A DNA stretch of 64,000 nt, from the NCBI RefSeq assembly GCF_014174155.1, contig NZ_JABEQM010000012.1:1-64000 (forward strand), read 5' to 3'. The notes beneath the pieces are model-generated. The model was given only the letters and a program-made list of their open reading frames with translations. It was not told the origin of the DNA and did not search any database. Positions 51,012-59,800 of this stretch are shown here, piece by piece. A program made the translations under genes and the position numbers. The stretch's first letter is position 1. Every line of letters begins with the position of its first letter. The DNA is from Gluconacetobacter tumulisoli. GTDB lineage: Bacteria; Pseudomonadota; Alphaproteobacteria; Acetobacterales; Acetobacteraceae.

Positions 51012-52805
51012 TCAGGACGCGCGCGAGGGCGCGCGCTTGCGTGACGAGGGCGTGCTGCGGGCCGGCGGGCGGCCGGTGCGCGGCCCCGGTGCATAGCCGC
51101 CCTTGCCGCCAGCCGGCTTGCGGTCGCGGAAGCCGCCGCGCCCGCGTTCACCGGTGCGCTCACCGCCGCCGGCAGGGGCCTGTGCGGGGCTGACCTGCAC
51201 CTCGTCCGCGTCGGTCGCCGCGACGCAGGAGGTGAAGCGGTCGGCTATGCCTTCCGAAATCTCGAACAGCGTATGGTCGTCGGCGATGCGGATGGCGCCG
51301 ATATCGGTCTTGCGCACGCCGCCCAGGCGGCAGATCAGCGGCACAAGCCATTTCGGATCGGCCTTGTCCTGGCGTCCGACGCTCAGGGAAAACCAGGAGC
51401 CGGGGCCGCCGCGCGGCGCATGGTCCTCGCGCGCGGGGCGTTCCCGGCGCGCGGCATAGTCACCCTCGGCGCGCGGCGCGCGGGGGGCTTCGACGCGGAC
51501 CGGGCGGATGTCTTCCGGGTCCGGCAGGCGGGCGCGGTACATCTGCAGCAGGGCGGCGGCCAGCTGCTCGGCGGTGCGGCCCTCGGCCAGACGGGCAACC
51601 ATCTCCTCGTCACCCGGGGCGGCGCCCTCGGTCAGGGCGGGATCGGTCAGCAGGCGTTCGGCGTCCTGGGCGCGGATGGCGTCGGCGGTGGGCACGCCGG
51701 TCCATTCGGCCGACACCTTGGCCATGGTCAGCAGCCGCTCGGCCCGGCGGCGCATCGACGCCGGCACGATCAGGGCGCACACGCCCTTGCGCCCGGCGCG
51801 GCCCGTCCGGCCCGAACGATGCAGCAGGGTGGCGCTGTCGGTCGGCAGGCTGGCGTGGATCACCAGGCTCAGGGCCGGGATGTCGATACCGCGCGCAGCC
51901 ACGTCGGTGGCGACGCAGACGCGCGCCTGACCGGTACGCAGGCTGTCGATGGCGCGCGTGCGCTCGTTCTGGCCCAGCTCGCCCGACAGGGCGACCGACG
52001 AAAAGCCGCGTTCCAGCAGCGCGCCCTGCATGTGGCGCACCAGTTCGCGCGTAGCGCAGAACACCATGGCGGTCGGGCTGTCGGAATAGCGCAGCACGTT
52101 GACGACGGCGGGCACGATCTCGCGCGGGTCGGTCACCATGGCGCGGTAGGTGATGTCGGCGTGCTGGCGCGCGCCCGTCACCGTGTCGATCCGCAGCGCG
52201 TCGCGCTGGTACCGGCGGGCCAGGGTCGCGATCTCCTTGGCGATGGTGGCGGAGAACAGCAGCGTGCGCCGCGTGTCGGGCATCGCATCCAGCAACTGCT
52301 CCAGCTCCTCGCGGAACCCCAGGTCCAGCATTTCATCCGCCTCGTCCAGCACGACGACGCGCAGGTCGGACATGTCGAGGCGGCCGCGCGACTGGTGGTC
52401 GCACAGCCGGCCCGGCGTGCCGACGACGATATGCGCGCCCAGCTGCAGGGCCCGGGCTTCACGCCGGGCATCCATGCCGCCGATGCATGACACGATGCGC
52501 GCGCCGGCAGGGGCGTACAGCCATGTCAGTTCCCGCTGGACCTGCATCGCCAGTTCGCGCGTGGGGGCAATGATCACCGCCAGCGGCGCCCCGGCCGGGC
52601 CCATGCGTTCGGCCCCGCCCAGCAGGGTGTCGGCCATTGCCAGGCCGAAGGCGACCGTCTTGCCCGACCCGGTCTGGGCCGATACCAGCAGGTCCCTTCC
52701 ATCGGCCGCGACGTCCAGGACGGCATTCTGGACGGGGGTCGGCTCTTCGTAGCCGCGCGCGTCAAGGGCGCGCCGAAGGGCGGGGTGGGTCTCGGGAAAC
52801 GGCAT
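51012..52805 (-). CDS. DEAD-box RNA helicase (DbpA/CsdA-type)
   Basis: A 597-residue helicase. The Q motif region is EEPTPVQNAVLD, motif I AQTGSGKTVAFGLA, Ia PTRELAMQ, II VVLDEADEMLD, III FSATI, and V-VI TDVAARGIDIPALSLVIHAS and HRSGRTGRAGRKG. The C-terminal part contains a DbpA-like RNA-binding domain (WLVPLICRLGGVRKTDIGAIRI) and an Arg/Gly-rich tail. It remodels RNA, likely ribosome assembly or mRNA decay. Length and the DbpA domain agree with the DeaD/CsdA or DbpA group; precise assignment is open. Confidence 0.93.
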   Translation of the reverse strand: MPFPETHPALRRALDARGYEEPTPVQNAVLDVAADGRDLLVSAQTGSGKTVAFGLAMADTLLGGAERMGPAGAPLAVIIAPTRELAMQVQRELTWLYAPAGARIVSCIGGMDARREARALQLGAHIVVGTPGRLCDHQSRGRLDMSDLRVVVLDEADEMLDLGFREELEQLLDAMPDTRRTLLFSATIAKEIATLARRYQRDALRIDTVTGARQHADITYRAMVTDPREIVPAVVNVLRYSDSPTAMVFCATRELVRHMQGALLERGFSSVALSGELGQNERTRAIDSLRTGQARVCVATDVAARGIDIPALSLVIHASLPTDSATLLHRSGRTGRAGRKGVCALIVPASMRRRAERLLTMAKVSAEWTGVPTADAIRAQDAERLLTDPALTEGAAPGDEEMVARLAEGRTAEQLAAALLQMYRARLPDPEDIRPVRVEAPRAPRAEGDYAARRERPAREDHAPRGGPGSWFSLSVGRQDKADPKWLVPLICRLGGVRKTDIGAIRIADDHTLFEISEGIADRFTSCVAATDADEVQVSPAQAPAGGGERTGERGRGGFRDRKPAGGKGGYAPGPRTGRPPARSTPSSRKRAPSRAS

Positions 52806-52955
52806 CGATCAGGTCATCCGGGCAGGGGGGCGCGGGACAGCGGCCCGCGGGGCGTGGCATCCGCGCAACGCGGGGGAGGGCGCTCCTTATAGAAACGCGG
52901 CCGAAAAGGCCAGCAATAAAGCGGGTCGGGCAATGGCGCGATGCCTGGCCTGGGT

Positions 52956-53942
52956 TCAAGGTACCAGGACCGCCGCCCCCTCGAACCGGCCGGCGCGCAG
53001 GTCGGCCAGTGCCTGGTTGGCGTCGCGCAGGGCATAGCGCGTGGTCCGCGTGCGGATGCCCGCCTTCGGTGCCAGCGACAGGAAATCGATCCCGTCCTGC
53101 CGTGTCAGGTTGGCGACCGATACCAGTTGCCGTTCCTCCCACAGCAGATCGTAGGGGAAAGTGGGGATATCGCTCATGTGGATGCCGGCGCAGACGACGC
53201 GGCCGCCCTTGCGCACTGCGCGTAGCGCGGCGGGGACCAGTGCGCCGACCGGGGCGAAGATGATGGCGGCGTCCAGCGCTGCGGGCGGGGGCTCGTCCGA
53301 CCCGCCGGCCCAGACTGCCCCCAGCGACCGCGCGAAATCCTGCGTCGCACGGTCGCCCGGCCGGGTGAAACCGCAGACCGAACGCCCCTGCCAGATCGCG
53401 ACCTGGGCGATGATATGCGCCGCGGCCCCGAACCCGTAAAGCCCGACGGACCGGGCCTCGTCCCCCGCCATCACAAGGGACCGCCAGCCGATCAGCCCGG
53501 CGCACAGCAGGGGGGCCAGGGACACGTCGTCGCCTTCCTCGCCCAGCGGGAACGCATAGCGCGCATCGGCGATGGCGGCGGTGGCGTAGCCGCCGTCGCG
53601 GGTGTAGCCCGTGAACAGCGGATGGTCGCACAGGTTTTCATGCCCCGAATGACAATAGCGGCAGACCCCGCAGGTATGGCCCAGCCACGGCACGCCGACC
53701 CGCTGGCCCAGCGCCAGCCCGTCGACGCCCGGGCCCAGCGCATCGATGTGGCCGACGATCTCATGCCCCGGAATGACCGGATGGCCGGGAAAGGGCAGCT
53801 CGCCGTCGACGACATGCAGGTCGGTGCGGCAGACCCCGCACGCCCCGACCCGGACCCGGATCTCGCCGGGGCCCGGAAGGCGATCGGGCAATTCCACCCA
53901 TTCCAGTGGCGTGTGCGGGGCGGTCAGTCTCATCGCGTGCAT
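52956..53942 (-). CDS. Zinc-dependent alcohol dehydrogenase (AdhP-like)
   Basis: A 328-residue medium-chain dehydrogenase. The catalytic zinc ligands are C (GVCRTDLHVV), the H-E pair (PGHEIVGHI) and a further residue in AGLIGW; the structural zinc cluster is CGVCRYCHSGHENLC. The Rossmann segment is SVGLYGFGAAAHI, which carries the GxGxxxH-type glycine pattern. It oxidises alcohols, or reduces aldehydes, with NAD(P). The shape resembles acetic acid bacterial AdhP-like enzymes that handle ethanol in the cytosol. The start is supported by CCGGAGATCCC; a start three codons later is possible. Confidence 0.88.
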   Translation of the reverse strand: MHAMRLTAPHTPLEWVELPDRLPGPGEIRVRVGACGVCRTDLHVVDGELPFPGHPVIPGHEIVGHIDALGPGVDGLALGQRVGVPWLGHTCGVCRYCHSGHENLCDHPLFTGYTRDGGYATAAIADARYAFPLGEEGDDVSLAPLLCAGLIGWRSLVMAGDEARSVGLYGFGAAAHIIAQVAIWQGRSVCGFTRPGDRATQDFARSLGAVWAGGSDEPPPAALDAAIIFAPVGALVPAALRAVRKGGRVVCAGIHMSDIPTFPYDLLWEERQLVSVANLTRQDGIDFLSLAPKAGIRTRTTRYALRDANQALADLRAGRFEGAAVLVP

Positions 53943-54031
53943 CGTGCGGGATCTCCGGCATCGGTGGGGGCGGGAAGCGGGAACGACAGGATTACCTGCA
54001 TCACGATACCGCCTTGGCACCATGATATGGA

Positions 54032-54280
54032 TCAGGACGGCGGGGTGCCGAATGCGCGAACACTGGTCCTGACCGGATCGTGACCGGTGCGTCGCGCCTG
54101 ACGCTTGGGAACCGGGCGCTTGGGAAAAGGCAGCAGGGGGAACGATGCGGCCGCAAGCATGCCGTCCATATCCTGCCCTGCGGCACCGGTGCCGGGGGAT
54201 GCGCCAGGGGTCGGGGTATGGCGGTGAAGGGCCAGCAGGGCGGCGATCAGGGCGGGACCGGTCGAAAGGTGACGCTGCAT
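54032..54280 (-). CDS. Hypothetical small protein downstream of the Fur box
   Basis: An 82-residue reading frame that starts at MQRHLSTGPALIAALLALH with GGAG spaced correctly upstream, followed by a proline-rich and basic region (FPKRPVPKRQARRTG). It has a single weak hydrophobic segment near the N-terminus. No family is recognised. The frame is the first one downstream of a near-consensus Fur box on this strand, which argues that it or the alcohol dehydrogenase gene beyond is iron-regulated. It may be a remnant of a TonB-like gene. Its coding status is uncertain. Confidence 0.35.
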   Translation of the reverse strand: MQRHLSTGPALIAALLALHRHTPTPGASPGTGAAGQDMDGMLAAASFPLLPFPKRPVPKRQARRTGHDPVRTSVRAFGTPPS

Positions 54281-54318
54281 CCGGGACTCCATCGGAAGGA
54301 CCATGCCGGCGAGTTTAG

Positions 54319-54337
54319 GATAATGATAATCATTCGC
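54319..54337. promoter_or_regulatory. Fur box
   Basis: GATAATGATAATCATTCGC matches the classical 19-base Fur box GATAATGATAATCATTATC at 17 of 19 positions. It is on the upstream side of the small minus-strand frame and about 160 bases upstream of icd. It may control the minus-strand genes, icd, or both. Confidence 0.78.
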
Positions 54338-54495
54338 AAGTAAAATGTCATAACAGGGCCGCGAGACCGCTAGGCAGCGCCGTTTGGCGCGGCTAATCAC
54401 ATCGGGTGGCTTGCCCCGGAACGCTGCGACCAGGTGGGGCCAACAAGCGTTCGGCATTCATAATGCCGTCGAAAACAATCAAGCGGAGTGGGACA

Positions 54496-55719
54496 ATGGC
54501 AAAAATCAAGGTCAAGGAGCCGGTGGTCGAACTCGACGGCGACGAGATGACCCGGATCATCTGGAGCTTCATCAAGGAGAAGCTGATCCTTCCGTACCTC
54601 GACATCGACCTGAAATATTACGATCTGGGGATCGAGCACCGCGACGCGACCGACGACCGCGTGACGGTCGAGGCTGCCGAGGCCATCAAGACCTACCGGG
54701 TCGGCGTCAAATGCGCGACCATCACCCCGGACGAGGCCCGGGTGGCGGAGTTCGGCCTGAAGAAGATGTGGCGCTCGCCCAACGGCACGATCCGCAACAT
54801 CCTGGACGGCACCATCTTCCGCGAGCCGATCGTCTGCTCCAACGTGCCGCGCCTGGTTCCGCACTGGACGCAGCCCATCGTGATCGGCCGCCATGCCTAT
54901 GGCGACATCTACCGCGCGGCGGAAACCAGGATCCCTGGCCCCGGCAAGGTCTCCCTGCTGTATACGCCGGCCGACGGCAGCGCGCCGCTGGAACTGGACG
55001 TGCATGATTTCAAGGGCCCGGGCGTGGCACTGGGCATGCACAACACCCGCGCGTCGATCGAGGGCTTCGCCCGCGCGTCGCTGACCTATGGGCGCGACCG
55101 CAAGCTGCCGGTCTATCTGTCGACCAAGAATACGATCCTGAAGGCCTATGACGGCATGTTCAAGGACGTGTTCCAGGAGGTCTACGAGGCCGAGTTCAAG
55201 GCCGATTTCGACCGGCTGGGCCTGACCTATGAGCATCGCCTGATCGACGACATGGTGGCCTCTGCCCTGAAATGGAGCGGCGGGTACGTCTGGGCGTGCA
55301 AGAACTATGACGGCGACGTCGAAAGCGACATCGTGGCGCAGGGCTTCGGCAGCCTGGGCCTGATGACGTCGGTACTGCTGAACCCGACCGGCGACGTGGT
55401 GGAATCCGAGGCCGCGCACGGCACGGTGACCCGCCATTATCGCGAGCACCAGAAGGGCCGGGCGACCAGCACCAACCCGATCGCCTCGATCTTCGCGTGG
55501 ACGCGCGGGCTGGCCTATCGCGGCCGCTTCGACAACACGCCCGACGTCACGCATTTTGCCGAGACGCTGGAGAAAGTGTGCGTCGAAACGGTCGAGGCCG
55601 GCCAGATGACCAAGGATCTGGCGTCTCTGATCGGTCCGGATGCCAAATGGCTGACGACGCAGGACTTCCTGGCGGCGCTGGACAGCAACTTGCGCAAGGC
55701 CATCGCGGCGCAGGCCTGA
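54496..55719 (+). CDS. icd: Isocitrate dehydrogenase (NADP-dependent)
   Basis: A 407-residue enzyme of the eukaryote-like homodimeric NADP-IDH class. The N-terminus is [19 protein letters not shown], the substrate motif is [44 protein letters not shown] carries metal-binding aspartates, and the cofactor region [16 protein letters not shown] carries the NADP-binding residues. It converts isocitrate to 2-oxoglutarate in the TCA cycle. The start ATG is preceded by GGAGTGGGACA. The stop is followed by a family B repeat that probably ends the transcript. Confidence 0.97.
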   Translation: MAKIKVKEPVVELDGDEMTRIIWSFIKEKLILPYLDIDLKYYDLGIEHRDATDDRVTVEAAEAIKTYRVGVKCATITPDEARVAEFGLKKMWRSPNGTIRNILDGTIFREPIVCSNVPRLVPHWTQPIVIGRHAYGDIYRAAETRIPGPGKVSLLYTPADGSAPLELDVHDFKGPGVALGMHNTRASIEGFARASLTYGRDRKLPVYLSTKNTILKAYDGMFKDVFQEVYEAEFKADFDRLGLTYEHRLIDDMVASALKWSGGYVWACKNYDGDVESDIVAQGFGSLGLMTSVLLNPTGDVVESEAAHGTVTRHYREHQKGRATSTNPIASIFAWTRGLAYRGRFDNTPDVTHFAETLEKVCVETVEAGQMTKDLASLIGPDAKWLTTQDFLAALDSNLRKAIAAQA

Positions 55720-55730
55720 GCTGAAGGAAA

Positions 55731-55773
55731 GGTCGGGCGCTGCCCGAACCCGGCAAGGGCCTCGGCCCTTGCC
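55731..55773 (+). repeat. Family B stem-loop doublet, copy 5
   Basis: GGTCGGGCGCTGCCCGAACC then GGCAAGGGCCTCGGCCCTTG. The reverse complement of copy 1 differs from it at only one or two positions over 40 bases. It is between convergent icd and the FemAB-like gene and probably terminates both. Confidence 0.8.
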
Positions 55774-55791
55774 TCTCCCCCACGCCCGCTG

Positions 55792-56955
55792 TCATGCGGG
55801 CGTGGCGTCGTCCTCGCGATAGGGCGACTGCGCATCCAGCTCGGCGATTTCCGCCAGCATGTGGATACGTTCCTCGGCCACGAAATCGGCGACCGCGCCG
55901 CGCAAGCCGGGATGCTGGATCCAATGGGCCGAATAGGTCGGGCAGGGGCGATAGCCGCGCTGGATCTTGTGATGGCCCTGTGCGCCGGCCTCGACCCGCT
56001 GCAGCCCGTGGGCGATGGCGAAATCGATGGCGCGGTAATAGCACAGCTCGAAATGCAGGAACGGCCAGTCGCCGTCGCAGCCCCAGTTGCGGCCGTACAG
56101 CGTGTCGGCGCCCATCAGGTTCAGCGCCCCCGCCACCGGCGCACCGTCGCGTTCGGCCAGCATCAGCACCACCCGGTCGCCCAGCCGGTCGGACAGCAGC
56201 GGGAAGAAATCGGGCGTCAGGTAGGCGCTGCCCCATTTGCGGTCCACGGTCGAAGTATAGAATCGATAGAAATGGCTCCACAGATCGGGCGTGATGTCGG
56301 TGCCGCGCAGGGTGCGGAAGGTCAGGCCGCACTGGTTGGCGTCCCGGCGTTCGCGCTTGATGATCTTGCGCTTGCGTGACGACAGGGCGCCCAGGAAATC
56401 GTCGAAGCCGGCATAGCCACGATTGTCCCAGTGGAACTGCACGCCCAGGCGCTGCTGCCATCCCGCGGCGCCGAACGCTTCATACTCGTCCTCAGTGCAG
56501 AAGGTGGCGTGGACCGACGACAGGCCCAGCTCGCCGCACGCCTGGCGCAGCGCACCGATCAGCATGCGGCGCAGGGCGGCCGGATCCTCGGCGTCGGGCC
56601 GGACCAGCAGGCGCGGCCCAGGTACCGGGGAAAAGGGGACCGCGACCTGCAATTTGGGATAGTAATCGCCGCCCGCCTGTTCCAGCGCGCGGGCCCAGCT
56701 CTGGTCGAAGACATATTCGCCGTAGGAATGCGACTTGGCGTAGGTTGGCGCCACGGCGACGATTCGTCCCCCGGCGTCGCGGATAGCGGCATGCTGCGGC
56801 AGCCAGCCGGTGCGGGGGCCGGTCGATCCACTGTCTTCCAGCGCCGACAGGAAGGCGTGGCCGACGAACGGATTGCCCGGTCCGGCGCAGGCATCCCACG
56901 CCGCCGCCGGGATCTCGGCGATGGCGCGATGCAGGCTCAATGTCAGGGCGCTCAT
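55792..56955 (-). CDS. GNAT/FemAB-like acyltransferase (DUF482-type)
   Basis: A 387-residue protein whose second half is a GNAT-like/FemAB fold. SSRKRKIIKRERRDANQCGL is the typical basic junction of this family, then HFYRFYTSTVDRKWGSAYLTPDFF, and ALNLMGADTLYGRNWGC follows. Family members, often called peptidogalycan biosynthesis or DUF482 proteins, have not been assigned a firm reaction, but transfer of an aminoacyl or acyl group is expected. It lies convergent with icd. The start is the ATG of MSALTLSLHRAI; longer in-frame extensions lack signals. Confidence 0.85.
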   Translation of the reverse strand: MSALTLSLHRAIAEIPAAAWDACAGPGNPFVGHAFLSALEDSGSTGPRTGWLPQHAAIRDAGGRIVAVAPTYAKSHSYGEYVFDQSWARALEQAGGDYYPKLQVAVPFSPVPGPRLLVRPDAEDPAALRRMLIGALRQACGELGLSSVHATFCTEDEYEAFGAAGWQQRLGVQFHWDNRGYAGFDDFLGALSSRKRKIIKRERRDANQCGLTFRTLRGTDITPDLWSHFYRFYTSTVDRKWGSAYLTPDFFPLLSDRLGDRVVLMLAERDGAPVAGALNLMGADTLYGRNWGCDGDWPFLHFELCYYRAIDFAIAHGLQRVEAGAQGHHKIQRGYRPCPTYSAHWIQHPGLRGAVADFVAEERIHMLAEIAELDAQSPYREDDATPA

Positions 56956-57023
56956 GACCCGGACATGGGGGCGTGGCGGGCCCCACGCCAGAGGGAACGG
57001 GCGTGCATGCGCGGTGCCCCGGG

Positions 57024-57491
57024 TCAGGCGATCTCGAACAGGCCTTCGACCTCGACCGCCGCGTCCAGCGGCAGGGACGGGACCCCGACGGTCGAGCGCG
57101 CATGCCGCCCGGCGTCGCCGAACACCATGACCGCCAGGTCCGACGCCCCATTCATCACCACCGCGTGCTGGGTGAAGGTGGGGACGCAGGAAATGAATCC
57201 GCCCAGCCGCACCACGCGTTGCACCCGCGACAGGTCGCCCATCGCGGCGCGGACCTGCGCGATGACGTTGATCATGCAATAGCGTGCGGCCTCGACGCCG
57301 ACTTCGACGGCGACGTCCTCGCCCAGCTTGCCACTGGCGAACAGCTTGCCGTCGACCAGGGGCAGCTGGCCGGAGACGACCAGAGTGGAGCCGGTCAGGA
57401 CGGTGGCGACGTAATTCGCGACCGGCACCGCCGGGGTCGGCAGGACGATGCCGTGCTGGGCCAGGCGGGCTTCGGGGGTGCTGTCGGTCAT
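57024..57491 (-). CDS. RidA/YjgF-YER057c family protein
   Basis: A 155-residue trimeric RidA-like protein. The motifs are NYVATVLTGSTLVVSGQLP, ARYCMINVIAQVRAAMGDL, and the C-terminal VMVFGDAGRHARSTVGVPSLPLDAAVEVEGLFEI with the arginine (R in HARSTVGV) that binds carboxylates in imine hydrolases. RidA proteins hydrolyse reactive enamines/imines from PLP enzymes. This one belongs to the longer paralogue group (with -SGQLP- rather than the classical QxP of RidA itself). It sits between the FemAB-like gene and the TSCPD gene, on the same strand. Confidence 0.88.
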   Translation of the reverse strand: MTDSTPEARLAQHGIVLPTPAVPVANYVATVLTGSTLVVSGQLPLVDGKLFASGKLGEDVAVEVGVEAARYCMINVIAQVRAAMGDLSRVQRVVRLGGFISCVPTFTQHAVVMNGASDLAVMVFGDAGRHARSTVGVPSLPLDAAVEVEGLFEIA

Positions 57492-57536
57492 CGGAGGTAC
57501 TCCTGTGTCAATCGGGCGGTGCCAGTCCGGGCGGTA

Positions 57537-59102
57537 TCAGCCGACCAGCCGCAGCCGGCCCGCCCGTCGCGGTGGCGCCCCGCCGGAACCATCGGGAAAA
57601 TCGAGCGGCAACATGGGGGACGGGGCATCCTCCATGTCGTCCTGGTGCGGCGCGTCCGGCAGCCTGCGCCCCAGATACGCATCCGACAACGCCCGGAACG
57701 CATAGTCCAGCAGCGATGTGGCATAGGACGCCACCGGATCGCCCTCGACGGTGCCGGCGGGACCGAAACGGGTATAGGCGAAGGCGTCGACATAGGCTTC
57801 GAGCGGCGCGCCGTATTGCAGGCCGATGCTGACCGCCTGGCCCAGCGTGTCCAGCAGGCCGCGAGTCATCGGGCTCTCGCGTGCCGGGGTCAGCGTGACC
57901 TCGCCCAGCGTTCCGTCCTCATATTCGCCGGTACGCAGGAACAGCCGGTGGCCGCCGACGCTGGCCTTCTGGGTAAAGCCGCCATGGCGGGCCGGAAGGG
58001 ATCGCCGCACCCCGCGTTCCAGTGCCAGCAGCGACCGCAGCGGCAGCTCCGCCGGATCGGGGCGGGCGGGCATCCGGTCGACGAAACCGGCCAGCGCGCG
58101 GTGCATGGCCTGATGAGCCTGTGCGTCCGGCAGCGACAGCACGGTCTCGCCCGCCAGGGCGGCGGCGAAGGCGGCCTCGGGCGATAGGCGCCGGTGGGCC
58201 AGGCGCGCCAGGGTGCTGGCGGCCAGCCGTCCGTCGGCCCGCAGGGGCGAGAAGATCGGGGCCAGGCCGCAGGCCTCGACCCCCAGCAGCGCGTCGATTG
58301 GGCCTGGGGCGGAAAAACCGGTTTCGATTCGCGGCAGCGGCGCGTCGGTTTCCACCGCCGCCTCGCGCCATACGGCACGGGCGGTTTCCGCCAGGCCGGG
58401 CACGACGCTGCGCGCCGGCGGCAGCAGCAGTGCGTCCGCCCCCGCGCCGGCATGCGCGACCAGGGTCGCCAGCGAGGCCAGGTCGCACGCGACGTCCCGC
58501 GCTATGTCGCTGTCGTAATCCAGGCCCAGCGTCGCCAGGCAGGCATCCAGGTTGGTCAGCAGCAGGTCGCCCGCCACGGCCACCTGCCGCAGCAGGGGGG
58601 TATCGTCCTCGACCGGCCGGACCTTCCGTCCCTTGCGCGGGGCGGGGTCGGGGAAGGGCAGTTCGCCGTTGCGCAACGCGGCCTTCCGGTCCGCCGCGTC
58701 GCGCAGCATGGCGCACACCAGCCGCAGCGCGGCCACGAAATCGTCGGCGACGAAACCCGCACCCGGCTGCACGAAACCGGCCAGGTTCACCACGAAGCCC
58801 GGACGGCGGTCGTACTGGCCGGTCCACAGCGATTCGGTCGGTGCGGCCTGGCGCAGCATCAGCAGGCAGGACAGCGATCGTGCCTGGGCCGCGTGGGGGC
58901 CGGCCGCGATATCGTCGACCCAGCGCGCGGCCTCGGTTGCCAGGCGGACCGGACCCCGGCCGGGCGTCATGCGCGCCAGGGCAGCCGCGGCCTCGTCGTC
59001 CCAGTCGACGGGCAGGGTGACGGCGCGGGGGGCGTCGTCCGGATCCGCGGCGGCCTGCGTGGTACGCATGCGTACGCCGTTCCAATGGCTTCGGGCTGTC
59101 AT
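57537..59102 (-). CDS. TSCPD-domain protein resembling the C-terminus of class II ribonucleotide reductase
   Basis: A 521-residue protein. The last third, GHRLFLRTGEYEDGTLGEV, SIGLQYGAPLEAYVDAFAYTRF and SYATSLLDYAFRALSDAYLGRR, matches the TSCPD tail of B12-dependent NrdJ. Parts of the middle, such as LDACLATLGLDYDSDIARD and GFVADDFVAALRLVCAMLRD, resemble the NrdJ barrel segments. The catalytic cysteines and the glycyl/B12-binding N-terminal part of a real NrdJ are missing, so it cannot be a full reductase. It could be an evolved regulatory or RNR-like protein, or a pseudo-enzyme. It is upstream of ridA-like on the same strand. The start is the ATG of MTARSHWNGV, and a later ATG is also possible. 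Confidence 0.7.
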   Translation of the reverse strand: MTARSHWNGVRMRTTQAAADPDDAPRAVTLPVDWDDEAAAALARMTPGRGPVRLATEAARWVDDIAAGPHAAQARSLSCLLMLRQAAPTESLWTGQYDRRPGFVVNLAGFVQPGAGFVADDFVAALRLVCAMLRDAADRKAALRNGELPFPDPAPRKGRKVRPVEDDTPLLRQVAVAGDLLLTNLDACLATLGLDYDSDIARDVACDLASLATLVAHAGAGADALLLPPARSVVPGLAETARAVWREAAVETDAPLPRIETGFSAPGPIDALLGVEACGLAPIFSPLRADGRLAASTLARLAHRRLSPEAAFAAALAGETVLSLPDAQAHQAMHRALAGFVDRMPARPDPAELPLRSLLALERGVRRSLPARHGGFTQKASVGGHRLFLRTGEYEDGTLGEVTLTPARESPMTRGLLDTLGQAVSIGLQYGAPLEAYVDAFAYTRFGPAGTVEGDPVASYATSLLDYAFRALSDAYLGRRLPDAPHQDDMEDAPSPMLPLDFPDGSGGAPPRRAGRLRLVG

Positions 59103-59301
59103 GACCACCAGTCTAGGCGCGCTTCGTCGCGGGGCGAAAGCCGGATATGGTAGGCCTCCGACTATACAGACCACTGTATATTGTGGATATGGGGGATAAG
59201 TGGCCGGTGGAAGCAGCAGGCTGCCCGATCCCGGATATGTGAGGTCGCGGGCCGCTTGCGCGGGATGGACCGGCAGCGGAAAACGGGGCTAGTCTCGGGC
59301 C

Positions 59302-59670
59302 ATGGCAAATCTCGGCACCCGGATCTACACCAAATTCAAGGGCCGTCTGGTCGGCAAGGATGCCGACGGTCGTTGCTATTACGAATCGCGCACCGCCAAT
59401 CGCACCGGCGGCGGTCTGACGCGGCACGAACGCTGGGTGATCTACCATAAGGGTGAGGACGCATCGGCGGTGCCGCCCGAATGGTGGGGCTGGCTGCATC
59501 ACGTCGACGCCGCCCCGCTGCCTGAAAGCGCCCGCCAGCCGTGGCAGGCGCCGTATCAGCCGAATCGGACCGGCACGGCCGAGGCCTATCGTCCCCCCGG
59601 CAGCGACTATCGCGGCGGCCGGCGCGCGCCCTCGACCAGCGATTACGAGGCATGGTTTCCCGAAGGGTGA
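59302..59670 (+). CDS. NDUFA12-family complex I accessory subunit
   Basis: A 122-residue protein of the NDUFA12/B17.2 type. It has IYTKFKGRLVGKDADGRCYYE, RHERWVIYHKGEDASAVPPEWWGWLHH and the late WQAPYQPNRTGT, typical of alphaproteobacterial complex I accessory subunits. It associates with the peripheral arm of NADH:ubiquinone oxidoreductase. It stands upstream of mlaD and DUF2155, an order seen widely in alphaproteobacteria. Confidence 0.92.
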   Translation: MANLGTRIYTKFKGRLVGKDADGRCYYESRTANRTGGGLTRHERWVIYHKGEDASAVPPEWWGWLHHVDAAPLPESARQPWQAPYQPNRTGTAEAYRPPGSDYRGGRRAPSTSDYEAWFPEG

Positions 59671-59800
59671 AACGGCGGGCGTAACCTGTTAGAGTCCATT
59701 TTGAAAACACATTTTGCTGGGCAACATGGTGCCACAGGCGAAATGCACTTTCGAACGGACTCTCAGGGTTGGCTAGCCGTCACAGGGGAAGCGATACATC

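Noticed and set aside
54032-54280. TonB gene
   Set aside because: A hydrophobic start and a proline/basic-rich stretch are present, but the frame ends after 82 codons and has no TonB C-terminal domain. It could at most be a remnant.
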